Positions 8,373-17,700 of a DNA stretch of 64,000 nucleotides are shown one piece after another; the first letter of the stretch is position 1, and each line of letters opens with the position of its first letter. The stretch spans positions 1 to 64,000 of the forward strand of contig JAVCCE010000073.1 in NCBI GenBank assembly GCA_030765645.1. The letters run 5' to 3'. The notes beneath the pieces are model-generated. The model was not told where the DNA came from. It made no database searches and saw only the letters and a list, made by a program, of their open reading frames with translations. Origin of the DNA: Candidatus Hinthialibacter antarcticus. Lineage in GTDB: Bacteria > Hinthialibacterota > Hinthialibacteria > Hinthialibacterales > Hinthialibacteraceae. The translations under genes were made by a program, and so were the position numbers.

Positions 8373-8513
8373 CTTATCTCCAATCCAATGAACTTGTTGT
8401 TATGCTTCATTTTGAATAAAAGAGCGCCATATCAAAATAAAATTACACAATCGCCTCTGGAAAAGCGTTACCTTTAGTAGAGAAACATCTTTACTCAATT
8501 TTGGAGGCGTTAC

Positions 8514-9068
8514 ATGTTTAGAAAAGTGGTCACAGTTTCGGTTTTTGCTTTATGCCTGGCAGCAATTCCAACAGCGTCATTTTCTCAGGACGTACAATTA
8601 CCTCTTACCTGGAACGGTTCGGGGGATACGACGTTTATCGCAGAGTATGGTACAAATAGCATTGATTTTGACATCAACATCAAAGTCGCTGAAGATGGTA
8701 CCGTAACAGGCGGAACCAGCACGGATGAAGGTGACGCAAAAATAAAGCATCTCTTCTATGGTGAGAAAAAAGAACATCAAATCCCCGGACTTAAATCGCA
8801 AAAGATTATTCTCGTTCTTTTGTTAAATGAATATTCGTCTGATTCGGCCCTGGTGGTATTAAATGGCACCATCCTCTCGGACCGTTTTTTCTTTGGCGAT
8901 ATCAGTTTCGCACAATATGAGCAAGGCGGTTCAATTGCCAAGGCCCTGCAAGTGAATGATAAAATCGCGACCGAAATTTATGAAGATTATCTTTCGTCCG
9001 AGTTGAAATCGGCCTTGAAGCAATGTCTTCCTTTTGGGACTTTCAAAGCCGAAGGCAAACTTGAGTAA
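8514..9068 (+). CDS. Secreted protein of unknown function in ECF module
   Basis: A 184-aa protein with a clear Sec signal peptide (hydrophobic residues 5-20, likely cleavage after SFS at about 24) and a mature beta-rich domain of ~160 residues that I do not recognise. GGAGG precedes the ATG at the right distance. The gene heads a three-gene unit with an ECF sigma factor and its membrane partner; its 3' end is immediately before, or overlaps, the sigma gene's start. That position suggests either a sensor/periplasmic partner or a co-regulated product (inference). No Cys residue follows the signal peptide as in lipoproteins. Confidence 0.75.
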   Translation: MFRKVVTVSVFALCLAAIPTASFSQDVQLPLTWNGSGDTTFIAEYGTNSIDFDINIKVAEDGTVTGGTSTDEGDAKIKHLFYGEKKEHQIPGLKSQKIILVLLLNEYSSDSALVVLNGTILSDRFFFGDISFAQYEQGGSIAKALQVNDKIATEIYEDYLSSELKSALKQCLPFGTFKAEGKLE

Positions 9069-9078
9069 CAGGTGTTAT

Positions 9079-9609
9079 GTGAAATCAGCGCCAGTTGATT
9101 ACAACGCCGTAATCGAACCGATTAAAGACAGAATGAAACGCAGCATCATTCGGATTGTTCAAAACCCGGATGATGCTGCGGATGCTTTCCAGGATGCTTT
9201 ATTTCGCGTTTGGATGTATTGGGAACGCATTGTTTGCCACCCGAATCCCCAGGGGTATATTCTCAGTATATGCGTTAGCTCGTCTTATGATTTGCTTAGA
9301 AAAAAATCAAAAGCGCACCGGTTAGAGCAGTCGTTATATGCTGATTCGGCGCAGGCGCTTGAATCTGTTCCGCCTCCTGTGATGAAACAAGAACTGACGC
9401 AGTTAATACGCCAAGCCATTCTTGACTTGCCTTTGAAACAAGCGCAGGCGGTTTTTTTGCGGCTCTTTGAAGAAGAATCGTATACCGAGATTAGCAAGGC
9501 GATGGATTGTAAAGAAGAGACCGTGCGTTCTCATGTATCGAAAGGCCTCTCAAAACTTCGAGAGGTATTGAATGATCAAAATATTTCGCTGGCGGAGGTT
9601 TCATCGTGA
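9079..9609 (+). CDS. ECF-type RNA polymerase sigma factor
   Basis: Extracytoplasmic-function sigma-70. Region 2 is recognised by DAADAFQDALFRVWMYWERI, the core-binding helix. Region 4 is recognised by LPLKQAQAVFLRLFEEESYTEI followed by a helix-turn-helix (ETVRSHVSKGLSKLRE). The start is uncertain: GTG 9079 with AGGTG upstream gives a 176-aa protein; TTG 9061 with GAAGG upstream, coupled to the preceding gene, is the alternative. It overlaps the next gene by GTGA, the usual arrangement for a sigma/anti-sigma pair. It may direct transcription from the 28-nt motif sites at 8345 and 10633 (inference). Confidence 0.9.
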   Translation: MKSAPVDYNAVIEPIKDRMKRSIIRIVQNPDDAADAFQDALFRVWMYWERIVCHPNPQGYILSICVSSSYDLLRKKSKAHRLEQSLYADSAQALESVPPPVMKQELTQLIRQAILDLPLKQAQAVFLRLFEEESYTEISKAMDCKEETVRSHVSKGLSKLREVLNDQNISLAEVSS

Positions 9610-10433
9610 TCGAGCCGCTGGATGTAAACGAAAAGAAAATAAAACGATTACTGGAACAATCCATGAACGACGATATTTCTGAAGAACTAGACGAACGAAT
9701 GGAACGCGCGTTCTGTTCGTTTCGTGAGAAATTGTCTGAGCACCCCTGCTATCAACCTTCTTCGCCGCGCAGAGGATTTCGTGGGTTTTATGGTTGGAAT
9801 TTGGCTTGGTCAACCGGCGTCGCTTTCTTGGTTTTCGTCTTTGTTACGATTTCTATGTTGGCAAACCAGCCGCCAAGCTGGGCGGACGTCGCACAGCAAT
9901 TTAAATCAATTTCATTTTTTCATGCGACCGTTAATGTAAGAAAAGTCGATTCATCGCAGGCGATTCAATTTGAATTCTGGATGGGGAATGGAGGGAAATT
10001 TCGCTTGCAATGTGGGAGCCAAATCGTTTTTGCCAACCAGCAAGGCATCGAAAAAACCTTTGATACTCAATCCAAAACGCTTGTTGAACCGCATGATTTT
10101 CTTAAAGACGTTATTAACCACATCAATGCGGCCGACCATTTTTCACTTGAAACCGTATTAAATTCATTTACTGGAAACTTCTCAGACTTGCGTCCTGTTC
10201 CCAACCCGGTGGAGGGCGTATCGAACGACATCAGTATTTTTGATTTACAACTCGAGGATACCAATCAAGCGATACGAATCTGGGCGTTAAGAGAAAGCAT
10301 GCTTCCCATTTTTCTGAAATTCGCCAATTTAGAAAACGGAATTTCATACAACACGTTTTTTTCGTATCAACAAGAACAACCGGATACGTTTTTTGATGCG
10401 CAAAGTTATGAAGATAACCTGGAGATGATTTGA
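9606..10433 (+). CDS. Probable membrane anti-sigma factor
   Basis: A 275-aa single-pass membrane protein. The N-terminal ~60 residues are charged and helical (cytoplasmic), one transmembrane helix spans about residues 70-88, and the remaining ~185 residues are probably periplasmic. The GTG start overlaps the TGA of the ECF sigma gene. Topology and position fit an anti-sigma factor that sequesters the sigma subunit, but no zinc-binding HxxxCxxC (ZAS) motif is present, so family membership rests on context. The periplasmic part (PPSWADVAQQFKSISFFHATV...) resembles the extracytoplasmic part of other sigma-linked membrane proteins, possibly a lipid-carrier-like fold (weak inference). Confidence 0.7.
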   Translation: MIEPLDVNEKKIKRLLEQSMNDDISEELDERMERAFCSFREKLSEHPCYQPSSPRRGFRGFYGWNLAWSTGVAFLVFVFVTISMLANQPPSWADVAQQFKSISFFHATVNVRKVDSSQAIQFEFWMGNGGKFRLQCGSQIVFANQQGIEKTFDTQSKTLVEPHDFLKDVINHINAADHFSLETVLNSFTGNFSDLRPVPNPVEGVSNDISIFDLQLEDTNQAIRIWALRESMLPIFLKFANLENGISYNTFFSYQQEQPDTFFDAQSYEDNLEMI

Positions 10434-10483
10434 TCCTAGTGGAATAGGCGCTTTGACCAAAACCTGTTGAACCATTCATTGTC

Positions 10484-10525
10484 GCACTATTTTTGTGTTT
10501 TTTAAAAAGGAGATAGTGCTTTTTT
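10484..10525 (+). terminator. Rho-independent terminator of the ECF operon
   Basis: The stem GCACTAT (10484-10490) with ATAGTGC (10513-10519), plus inner T5/A5 pairing, is followed by TTTTTT at 10520-10525. It lies about 50 nt after the anti-sigma stop codon. Confidence 0.8.
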
Positions 10526-10632
10526 GTAGAATGGATAACCGACCTCTCCATCAAGTCAATAGTCAATTTTATCAAACCCTATTGATCCTGTCCTGTCGAC
10601 TAAATCCCTTGCATTCTAATTTGTTTTAACAA

Positions 10633-10660
10633 TTCTTTTAAAACGCCCTTGCATTGTTTG
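10633..10660 (+). promoter_or_regulatory. 28-nt motif, copy 2 (upstream of DUF1501 operon)
   Basis: TTCTTTTAAAACGCCC followed by TTGCATTGTTTG. It differs from the copy at 8345-8372 at only two positions and lies 169 nt before the DUF1501 start. Shared leader motifs on the ECF operon and the neighbouring surface-protein operon would fit common control. Confidence 0.45.
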
Positions 10661-10829
10661 TGGTTGCTATTTAATTTATACTGATTGAGTCAATTTTATT
10701 GTTTTGTTTTTTTGAAATGTTAGGAATTCACGCAAACTCACCTCGCCGGGCGTTTCGCTCATCATCTCAGTTCCAATTGCGTTTTTTGATTTTGGTTTAG
10801 ACCATCTGATCAAACCGGGGAGAACTCGC

Positions 10830-12203
10830 ATGTTGAGAGTGGATGCGGAGAAGGCGGTCGAATTTTGCGACGGGATGAAGCGGCGCGATTTTATCCACGC
10901 CGGGGCGCTGTCAATGATGGGGCTGGGCTTGCCTCAATACGTCGCCGCCAAAGAAGCGGGCGCGGTTGACGCGAAGAAAGACCGCAACTGCATCTTCCTT
11001 TTTCTGGTCGGCGGCCCCAGCCAACTCGATACTTTCGATATGAAGCCCGATGCGCCCGCCGAAATTCGCGGGCCGTATAAACCCATCAACACTAACGCTG
11101 ACTTTCAAGTGTCCGAGATTTTCCCGAAGGTCGCGAAGGTCGCCGATAAATTCGCCATCGTGCGTTCGATGTACCATCAGGCGGCGGGCGTACACGACAC
11201 TGGCCATCAGATGATGCAAACCGGGCGGCTGTTTCAAAATGGATTGGAGCAACCGCACGCCGGCTGCGTGTATGGCTACCTCAAAGGGACGCGCAACAAC
11301 CTGCCTGCGCACGTGATCGTGCCGCGCCCCATCGGCCCCACCGGCGGCAACATGCCGCATGGGCAGAACGCCGGGTTTCTGGGGAAAGAGTACGATCCGT
11401 TCATCGTCAACGCCAACCCTGCGGATGAACATTTTCAGGTGCCTGACTTATTGCCGCCGGATTATATCTCCGCCGTACGGTTGGAGCGCCGCCGTTCGCT
11501 GCGGCAGGCGGTTGATCAGTCAATTTCACATTTAGAAAAAACCGAAAACGCCAAGTTGCTCGACAGCACCTTCGAGACCGCCTACAGCATGGTCTCATCG
11601 CCCGAAGCGCGCGAGGCGTTTGATCTGACCAAAGAATCCGACAATATGCGCGACCGCTACGGGCGCAACAAGTTCGGGCAGGGCTGCCTGTTGGCGCGGC
11701 GTTTGATCGAACGCGGCGTTCGCTTTGTGACCGTGAATATGTTCGAGACGGTGTTTAATGAAATCACCTGGGATATCCACGGCTCAGCGCCGTTCAGCCC
11801 GATTGAATGTTACAAAGACTTGGTCGGCCCCATGTTTGACCACGGCTACAGCGCGTTGCTGCAAGACCTCAGCGACCGCGGCATGTTAGACGACACCATG
11901 GTGGTCGCGATGGGGGAATTTGGCCGCACGCCCAAGATCAACCCCGCAGGCGGACGCGACCATTGGCCGCAATGCTGGTCGATTTTGTTCGCAGGCGGCG
12001 GCGTTCAGGGCGGGCAAGCGGTGGGGGCGACCGATGCGATTGGCTCTGCGCCGATAGACCGTCCCACCACGCCCGCCGAAGTGGTGGCCACCGTCTATCA
12101 CAGCCTGGGCGTTGATCTTGAGCATATATTGACTGCGCCGGGCGGGCGGATTTTTCCGGTGGTGGATTTCGGCGTAAAACCAATACACGAATTGTTTTCT
12201 TAA
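10830..12203 (+). CDS. DUF1501 protein, Tat-exported
   Basis: DUF1501 proteins are alkaline-phosphatase/sulfatase-fold proteins without an assigned reaction, nearly always encoded beside DUF1549/DUF1553 proteins. A twin-arginine motif (KRRDFIHAG, about residues 17-25) starts the export signal. The family hallmarks are IFLFLVGGPSQLDTFDMKP near residue 53, VRSMYHQAAGVHDTGHQMMQTGR, GMLDDTMVVAMGEFGRTPKI and GGRDHWPQCWSILFAGGG. ATG 10830 has GGGGAG seven bases upstream; an internal ATG at 10875, directly before the Tat motif, is a possible alternative. It is the first gene of a five-gene run to 23408, and its predicted partner is the next gene. Confidence 0.92.
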   Translation: MLRVDAEKAVEFCDGMKRRDFIHAGALSMMGLGLPQYVAAKEAGAVDAKKDRNCIFLFLVGGPSQLDTFDMKPDAPAEIRGPYKPINTNADFQVSEIFPKVAKVADKFAIVRSMYHQAAGVHDTGHQMMQTGRLFQNGLEQPHAGCVYGYLKGTRNNLPAHVIVPRPIGPTGGNMPHGQNAGFLGKEYDPFIVNANPADEHFQVPDLLPPDYISAVRLERRRSLRQAVDQSISHLEKTENAKLLDSTFETAYSMVSSPEAREAFDLTKESDNMRDRYGRNKFGQGCLLARRLIERGVRFVTVNMFETVFNEITWDIHGSAPFSPIECYKDLVGPMFDHGYSALLQDLSDRGMLDDTMVVAMGEFGRTPKINPAGGRDHWPQCWSILFAGGGVQGGQAVGATDAIGSAPIDRPTTPAEVVATVYHSLGVDLEHILTAPGGRIFPVVDFGVKPIHELFS

Positions 12204-12233
12204 TACAGCATTTACTTCGTTATTTTTGACGTA

Positions 12234-14696
12234 ATGGGAAAAAATAGGATGTTAAATCGAACCGGTTTTGCCGTGACGGCTATCGTTGTATTGACGCAAT
12301 TCTGCTTTGCTGCGCCGCTCACTCTTTTTCCAAAGACAATTCACCTAAGCCATGCCGATGACCGCCAACAATTGCTGGTTCTCGAAATGGACGCAGAGCG
12401 CAGCGTCGCCGATTGGACGCGGGAGGCGCAGTTGGTTGTTGAAGACCCAAATGTCGCCCGCGTCGAAGACGGCGTGATTGTTCCCGTCGGCGATGGGCAG
12501 TCGGTGGTGCGTGTTGAGGTTGGTGGTCAAACTGTAACAGCGACAGTGGTTGTGACGGGGACTCACGAGCCGCATGTGTGGAGTTTCGCCCATGACGTGC
12601 AACCCGCTATGACCAAAATCGGTTGCAACGCCGGGGCGTGTCACGGCGCGGCGGCAGGCAAGAACGGGTTTAAACTTTCTCTGCGCGGTTATGATCTGGC
12701 GCACGACCACAACGTGTTGACGCGGCAGGCGAAGGGGCGGCGAATATTAATATCCGAACCAGATAACAGTTTGTTGTTGCAAAAGCCGGTTGGAGACGTC
12801 CCGCATGGCGGCGGCAGGCTGATGCGGCGTGAATCAGCGGAATACCGCATCATCAAAGAATGGATCGCCGACAAAGCGCCGACGCCGCCCGCAGATGAAA
12901 AACAACTGACGGGAATCGACGTGTTCCCTAAGCGGGTGCGAATGAACGCGGGCGAACAACAGCAACTCATTGTAATCGCCCGTTTTGACGACGGCTCGCA
13001 AAAAGACGCGACCCCTTGGAGCAAGTATGAAACCACCAACGACGGCGTTGCGGTAATTGACGGCGCCGGGTTGGCGACCATCCAGCGCAGCGGCTCGGCG
13101 GCGTTGACAGTTTGGTATAACGGTATGGTGGCGTTCTCCAGCGTTGAGGTTCCCTACGAAGAAGAATTGAGCGATGAAGTGTTCGCCCAAGCCGAACGAC
13201 GCAATTTCATCGACGAAAAAATCCTCGATCAATTGCAGGCGTTGCGCATCGGGCCGTCTGGTCCGTGCAGCGACGCCGAGTTCGTGCGCCGCGCCTATTT
13301 AGACGCCATCGGCGTCTTGCCCACGCAGCGCGAGATCGTTGCATTTGTGATGGACGCCGACCCCGATAAACGCGAACGGCTGGTAAACGAACTGGTCGAG
13401 CGCGAGGAATTCGTCGATCTGTGGTCATACAAATGGAGCGACCTGTTGCTGGTTTCGACCAACAATTCCGGCTTGAACAATCGAGAAGCGGCGCTGGCTT
13501 ATTACCGCTTTATCCGTGACAGCGTCAAGCAAAACATCGGCTGGAACGAATTTGTTGAGCGCATCATTACCGCCCAGGGCAGTACGCTCGACAACGGCGC
13601 AGCGAATTATTTTGTTCTTCATAAAGAAACGACTGAACTGGTTGAGACGACCTCGAAAGCGTTTATGGGCTTGTCGATCACCTGTGCGCGATGCCACAAC
13701 CACCCGATGGAAAAATGGACGCAGAACGATTACTACGGCATGGGCAATCTGCTGGCCCGGGTGCGTCTCAAAAACGGCGACCGGGCGGGAGAAACCTTTG
13801 TGCGCTCGGGATCGTCGGGCGACATGATTCATCCCCTCTACGGCAAGCCGTTGCCGCCCAAGCCGCTCGACAGCGAAGCCATTTCGTTAGACGCCGACAA
13901 TCGCCGCGCCTATCTGGCGGAATGGCTGACCTCGCCGGAGAACCCGTACTTCGCCCGCGCGATTGTCAACCGGGTGTGGAAACACTTCATGGGCGCTGGC
14001 CTGGTGGAGCCGGAAGACGACTTGCGTTTGACCAATCCACCCAGCAATGAAGCCTTGTTCACCGCGTTGGAAAAAGATTTTGTAGCGCATGAGTATGATG
14101 TGAAGCATTTGGTCCAAACCATTATGGATTCTGCGGCGTACCAGCGTTCGTCAAAACCAGAGTGGGGCAACGACGGCGACCTACGGAACTATTCGCGCTA
14201 TTTCCCCCGGCGGCTTTCGGCGGAAATCATTCTTGACGCTTACTCCTCCGTCACCGGGGCGGACACCCAATTCGCCGGGTACCCGCAAGGCTGGCGGGCG
14301 CTGCAATTGCCCGACGCCAACGCCGCATCGCAATTTTTAGCGACATTCGGGCGGCCCGAACGCAAACAGACCTGTTCATGCGAGCGCGATTCGACGCCGA
14401 CGTTGGCGCAGGCGCTGCACATCAGCAACGGCAATACTCTCAATGAAAAATTGCAACGGGACGGTAACTTCATCGACCAGTTTTTAGACGGCGGCGGAAC
14501 GCTGGATGATTTTATTTTTGATTTATATTTGCAGGCGCTTTGTCGAACGCCGTCCCGCGCAGAGAAGGCGGCTGTCATTGAAGCCGTGATGAACGGCGGC
14601 GACTGGGACGGCATGGAGCGCAAAGAAAAACGCCTTGCGTTAGAAGACGCCGCCTGGGCTGTATTGAGCGGCAAAGAGTTTTTGTTCAACCATTGA
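12234..14696 (+). CDS. DUF1549/DUF1553 protein with cytochrome-like and Big domains
   Basis: An 820-aa secreted protein. After a signal peptide come an N-terminal bacterial-Ig-like stretch, a CNAGACH motif (a CX4CH heme- or metal-binding variant usual in this subfamily, about residues 131-137), a second Big_2-like domain (about 225-305), DUF1549 (about 325-520, including a CARCH CxxCH site) and DUF1553 (about 560-800, with NPYFARAIVNRVWKHFMG and the ETTS/SxPSN features). The reaction is unknown; the family is thought to work with DUF1501 partners at the cell surface. ATG 12234 is used; ATG 12249 is an alternative. Its stop lies 20 nt before the likely start of the next gene. Confidence 0.88.
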   Translation: MGKNRMLNRTGFAVTAIVVLTQFCFAAPLTLFPKTIHLSHADDRQQLLVLEMDAERSVADWTREAQLVVEDPNVARVEDGVIVPVGDGQSVVRVEVGGQTVTATVVVTGTHEPHVWSFAHDVQPAMTKIGCNAGACHGAAAGKNGFKLSLRGYDLAHDHNVLTRQAKGRRILISEPDNSLLLQKPVGDVPHGGGRLMRRESAEYRIIKEWIADKAPTPPADEKQLTGIDVFPKRVRMNAGEQQQLIVIARFDDGSQKDATPWSKYETTNDGVAVIDGAGLATIQRSGSAALTVWYNGMVAFSSVEVPYEEELSDEVFAQAERRNFIDEKILDQLQALRIGPSGPCSDAEFVRRAYLDAIGVLPTQREIVAFVMDADPDKRERLVNELVEREEFVDLWSYKWSDLLLVSTNNSGLNNREAALAYYRFIRDSVKQNIGWNEFVERIITAQGSTLDNGAANYFVLHKETTELVETTSKAFMGLSITCARCHNHPMEKWTQNDYYGMGNLLARVRLKNGDRAGETFVRSGSSGDMIHPLYGKPLPPKPLDSEAISLDADNRRAYLAEWLTSPENPYFARAIVNRVWKHFMGAGLVEPEDDLRLTNPPSNEALFTALEKDFVAHEYDVKHLVQTIMDSAAYQRSSKPEWGNDGDLRNYSRYFPRRLSAEIILDAYSSVTGADTQFAGYPQGWRALQLPDANAASQFLATFGRPERKQTCSCERDSTPTLAQALHISNGNTLNEKLQRDGNFIDQFLDGGGTLDDFIFDLYLQALCRTPSRAEKAAVIEAVMNGGDWDGMERKEKRLALEDAAWAVLSGKEFLFNH

Positions 14697-14716
14697 TGGC
14701 AGGGGGAGATTGTAGG

Positions 14717-17700
14717 TTGAAGAACTATTTGATTGCATTGTTTCTGTTGGCGTTGATCGCAGCGCCGCTTGGTTTCTCGATTGATTTTGAGCAGGACGTT
14801 GAGCCTATACTCATGGCGAATTGCGTGGGATGCCATGCGAAGAATGATCCCGCCGCCGGGCTGCAATTGCTCAGCGTTGAGACCATTCTCAAAGGCGGCG
14901 CAAAGCACAAAGTCGTTTCTCCCGGCAAGCCGGATGAAAGCCTGATGCTGCAAGTGGTTGTGGGGAAGGCGGAACCGAAGATGCCGCCCAAGCCGCTGCT
15001 GCCGTTGGAGCCGGACGATGTCGCGATTATTCGCGAATGGATCGCCTCGCTTGGCGTATCTGAAAAAGTTGAAGAAGAAAACGAGACGCCTGCATCTTTA
15101 AAAGATCAACCAAAAGATGACGCGAAGAAAAACAGTACGCAGCCGGATACTGAAATTCTGGATGATGTTTTTGCGGGACGAATCCATCCTATCTTGCAGA
15201 GCAATTGCCTGGGATGCCACGGCGCGGAAAATCCTAAAGCGAAATTGGATTTAACTTCATTTTCATCAATTACGAATGGCAGCCGCAAAGGCAAAGTGAT
15301 CGAACCGGGCAAGCCGAAAGCCAGCGTGTTGTTTCAGCGCATCGCCCAACTCGACGGCGCCAAACCCATGCCGCCCAAGCCGATGGCGCCGCTATCTGAC
15401 GACGATATCGAAGCGGTACGCGATTGGATCGCCGCAATGGGCAAGTCTGCGCCCAAAGTTGAACCAACGAGTGAAGATGTTGCCGATGAACTGCTAGATG
15501 CTCCCATACATAATTATGAGCACGACGAGATCGGCGCGGTGGCGTTTCATCCTAGTGAACCAATTTTGGCTGTGGGGAAACTGCATCGAGTGGAACTGTA
15601 CCGCTTCGACGCTGAAACGAAACAACTCAATTTAATACACACGCTGGCGGGCCATTCGAGTTTAGTGCGCGCTTTGCGTTTTAGCCCGGATGGGCAATCG
15701 CTGGCAGCGGCTGGCGGACGCCCCGCATTGGACGGCGAAGTGATCGTCTGGGACATGCAAACCCATCAACAAAAACTCAAACTGAAGGGGCATGACGATT
15801 GCATCTATGACATTGAGTATTCACCCGACGGCGCCACGCTGGCGACATGCAGTTATGACCGCGCGATCAAACTATGGGACGCGAAAAGCGGCGAAGAAAC
15901 AAAAACGCTGCTCGACCATGTTGACGCCGTATACGCCATCGCTTTTAGCCCCGACGGCTCTCGGATTGCCTCAGCGGCGGGAGACCGAACGATAAAAATC
16001 TGGGACGCGCAATACGGAAAGCGCATCTTCACGTTGTCTGAACCGTTGAACGCGCAATACGCCGTAGCGTTTCACCCCGACGGCGTTCATCTCGCCGCCG
16101 CCGGCGCCGACAAAATTATTCGCGTGTGGGAACTGGGAGAGACTCGCGGCAAGTTGGTTGAATCTAAATTTTCGCATGATGGCGCCGTGTTGGATTTATT
16201 TTATTCTCATAGCGGAGAGACGCTGTTTTCGACCGCCGAAGACCGCCTGGTCAAAGCCTGGAGAGGCAGCGATTTTCAAGAACAGCAAGTCTGGGGCCCG
16301 CAACCCGATTGGGTGTTATCGCTGGCGTCTGATTCAAATGAATCTCTCTTAGCGATGGGGTGCTATGACGGAACGCTGCGATTGTATGACGTTAACAGCG
16401 GCGAACGATTGGTCTCGCTTGATGAAACGCCGAAAGACATTCAAGCCGAAATTTCACAGAAAAAAATCACCGAAGACAATTCGGGAAATTCACAAGACGT
16501 TCAAGACGGCGACCCGTTTCGCGTGCGCGTTGTGAAAGGCAACGGTACCTATTTGTCTGCGCTCAGTTATATCGAAACGCGGGCGTTTATTCGCGGCGCG
16601 TCGCATACGGTGAGGTTGCATGGAAAGAATTTAGACGATGCGTTGGTTCTCCCTGACGATGACGATATTTCCATTCGCGTGACCAATGTTGAAGTGGGTG
16701 AATTGGCTGATTTTAAACGGGCGGAATTTACCACGGCGGCGGAGATTGTCGATACCGGGCTGCCTTATGTTTTGACCTTGGAGATTGCGATTGGCGAAAA
16801 CGCGCGAGAGGGCGTACACCACATGTGGGCGCAAACGCCGCTGGCGACGACCAACATGGTTACTTTTGCTGTCGAAGGCTCAGCGCCAGTGAAGGAAAAT
16901 GAAGAGAGTGATTCGCTAACTTCGGCGCCTTGGTTAGAGCCGCCCTGCATCGCCGCCGGGGCGATTGGCGAAGTCGGCGACGTGGACCCGTTTCGCATCA
17001 AAGCAAAGGTGGGGGACGAGTATCTTTTTGATGTGATGGCGGGCGCGATTGGCTCCGGTTTGGCTGCGTCGCTTGAGATTGTTGATGAAGAAGAAAATGT
17101 GCTGGCTTCAGGCAGCGGTCGAATCGGCTATCGCTTTGAGCGAGACGGGGACTACGGCGTTCGAGTTCAAGACGCCAATTTGCGGAAAGGCGGGTTCTAT
17201 CGGCTTCATGTCAATGAAAAGCCGTTGGTTGAATCCGTGTTTCCCTTGGGCGCGCAAAAAGGCGCGACGGCGCAGTTCTCGTTTGCAGGATATAACCTGG
17301 GTGAGAAAACGGTTGAAGTGAAGGTTCCCGAGACGGATGAAGACATTCGCAATTGGAACCCGTTTCCATTTTCTAAACCCAATCTGGCGCTTAGCGAATT
17401 TCCAGAAGTCATTGAAGTAGGCGAAAACCGTTCGCGTGAAAAGGCGATTTCCATTGACACGCCCTGCATCGTGAACGGGCGTATTTATGACCCCAGCCGC
17501 GAACAGGATGAAGATTGGTATCGCTTTGAGGCGAAACAGGGCGAACGCCTGGCGATTGCGGTTGAGGCGCAGCAACTTGGCTCTACGCTCGATTCGATCA
17601 TTGATGTGTTTGATGCTGAAGGCAAGCCGATTGAGATTGCCGCTGTCCGTTGCGTCGCGGAGACGTTTTTGACTTTGTCTGACCGCGATTCGCGTTCGAG

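Larger units (their letters stand above)
8219..8513 (+). other. Intergenic region: hairpin-repeat terminator and 28-nt motif
   Basis: Bases 8245-8316 are a copy of the dispersed hairpin with different outer arms (GGGTATGTCTCT, 8246-8257; AGAGACATCCCC, 8304-8315), followed by TCTTTTTTT, so this copy can act as a terminator. Bases 8345-8372 are a 28-nt motif repeated upstream of the DUF1501 gene at 10633-10660 (26 of 28 identical). No gene seen. Confidence 0.7.
10434..10829 (+). other. Intergenic region before the DUF1501 operon
   Basis: Contains the terminator of the ECF operon (10484-10525) and the second copy of the 28-nt motif (10633-10660). A partial third occurrence (CCCTTGCATT) lies at about 10606-10615. 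The rest is AT-rich with no recognisable gene. Confidence 0.6.

Noticed and set aside
13516-14170. Overlapping open frames on both strands inside the DUF1549/1553 gene
   Set aside because: All are shadows of the 820-aa gene, without start signals or recognisable domains.
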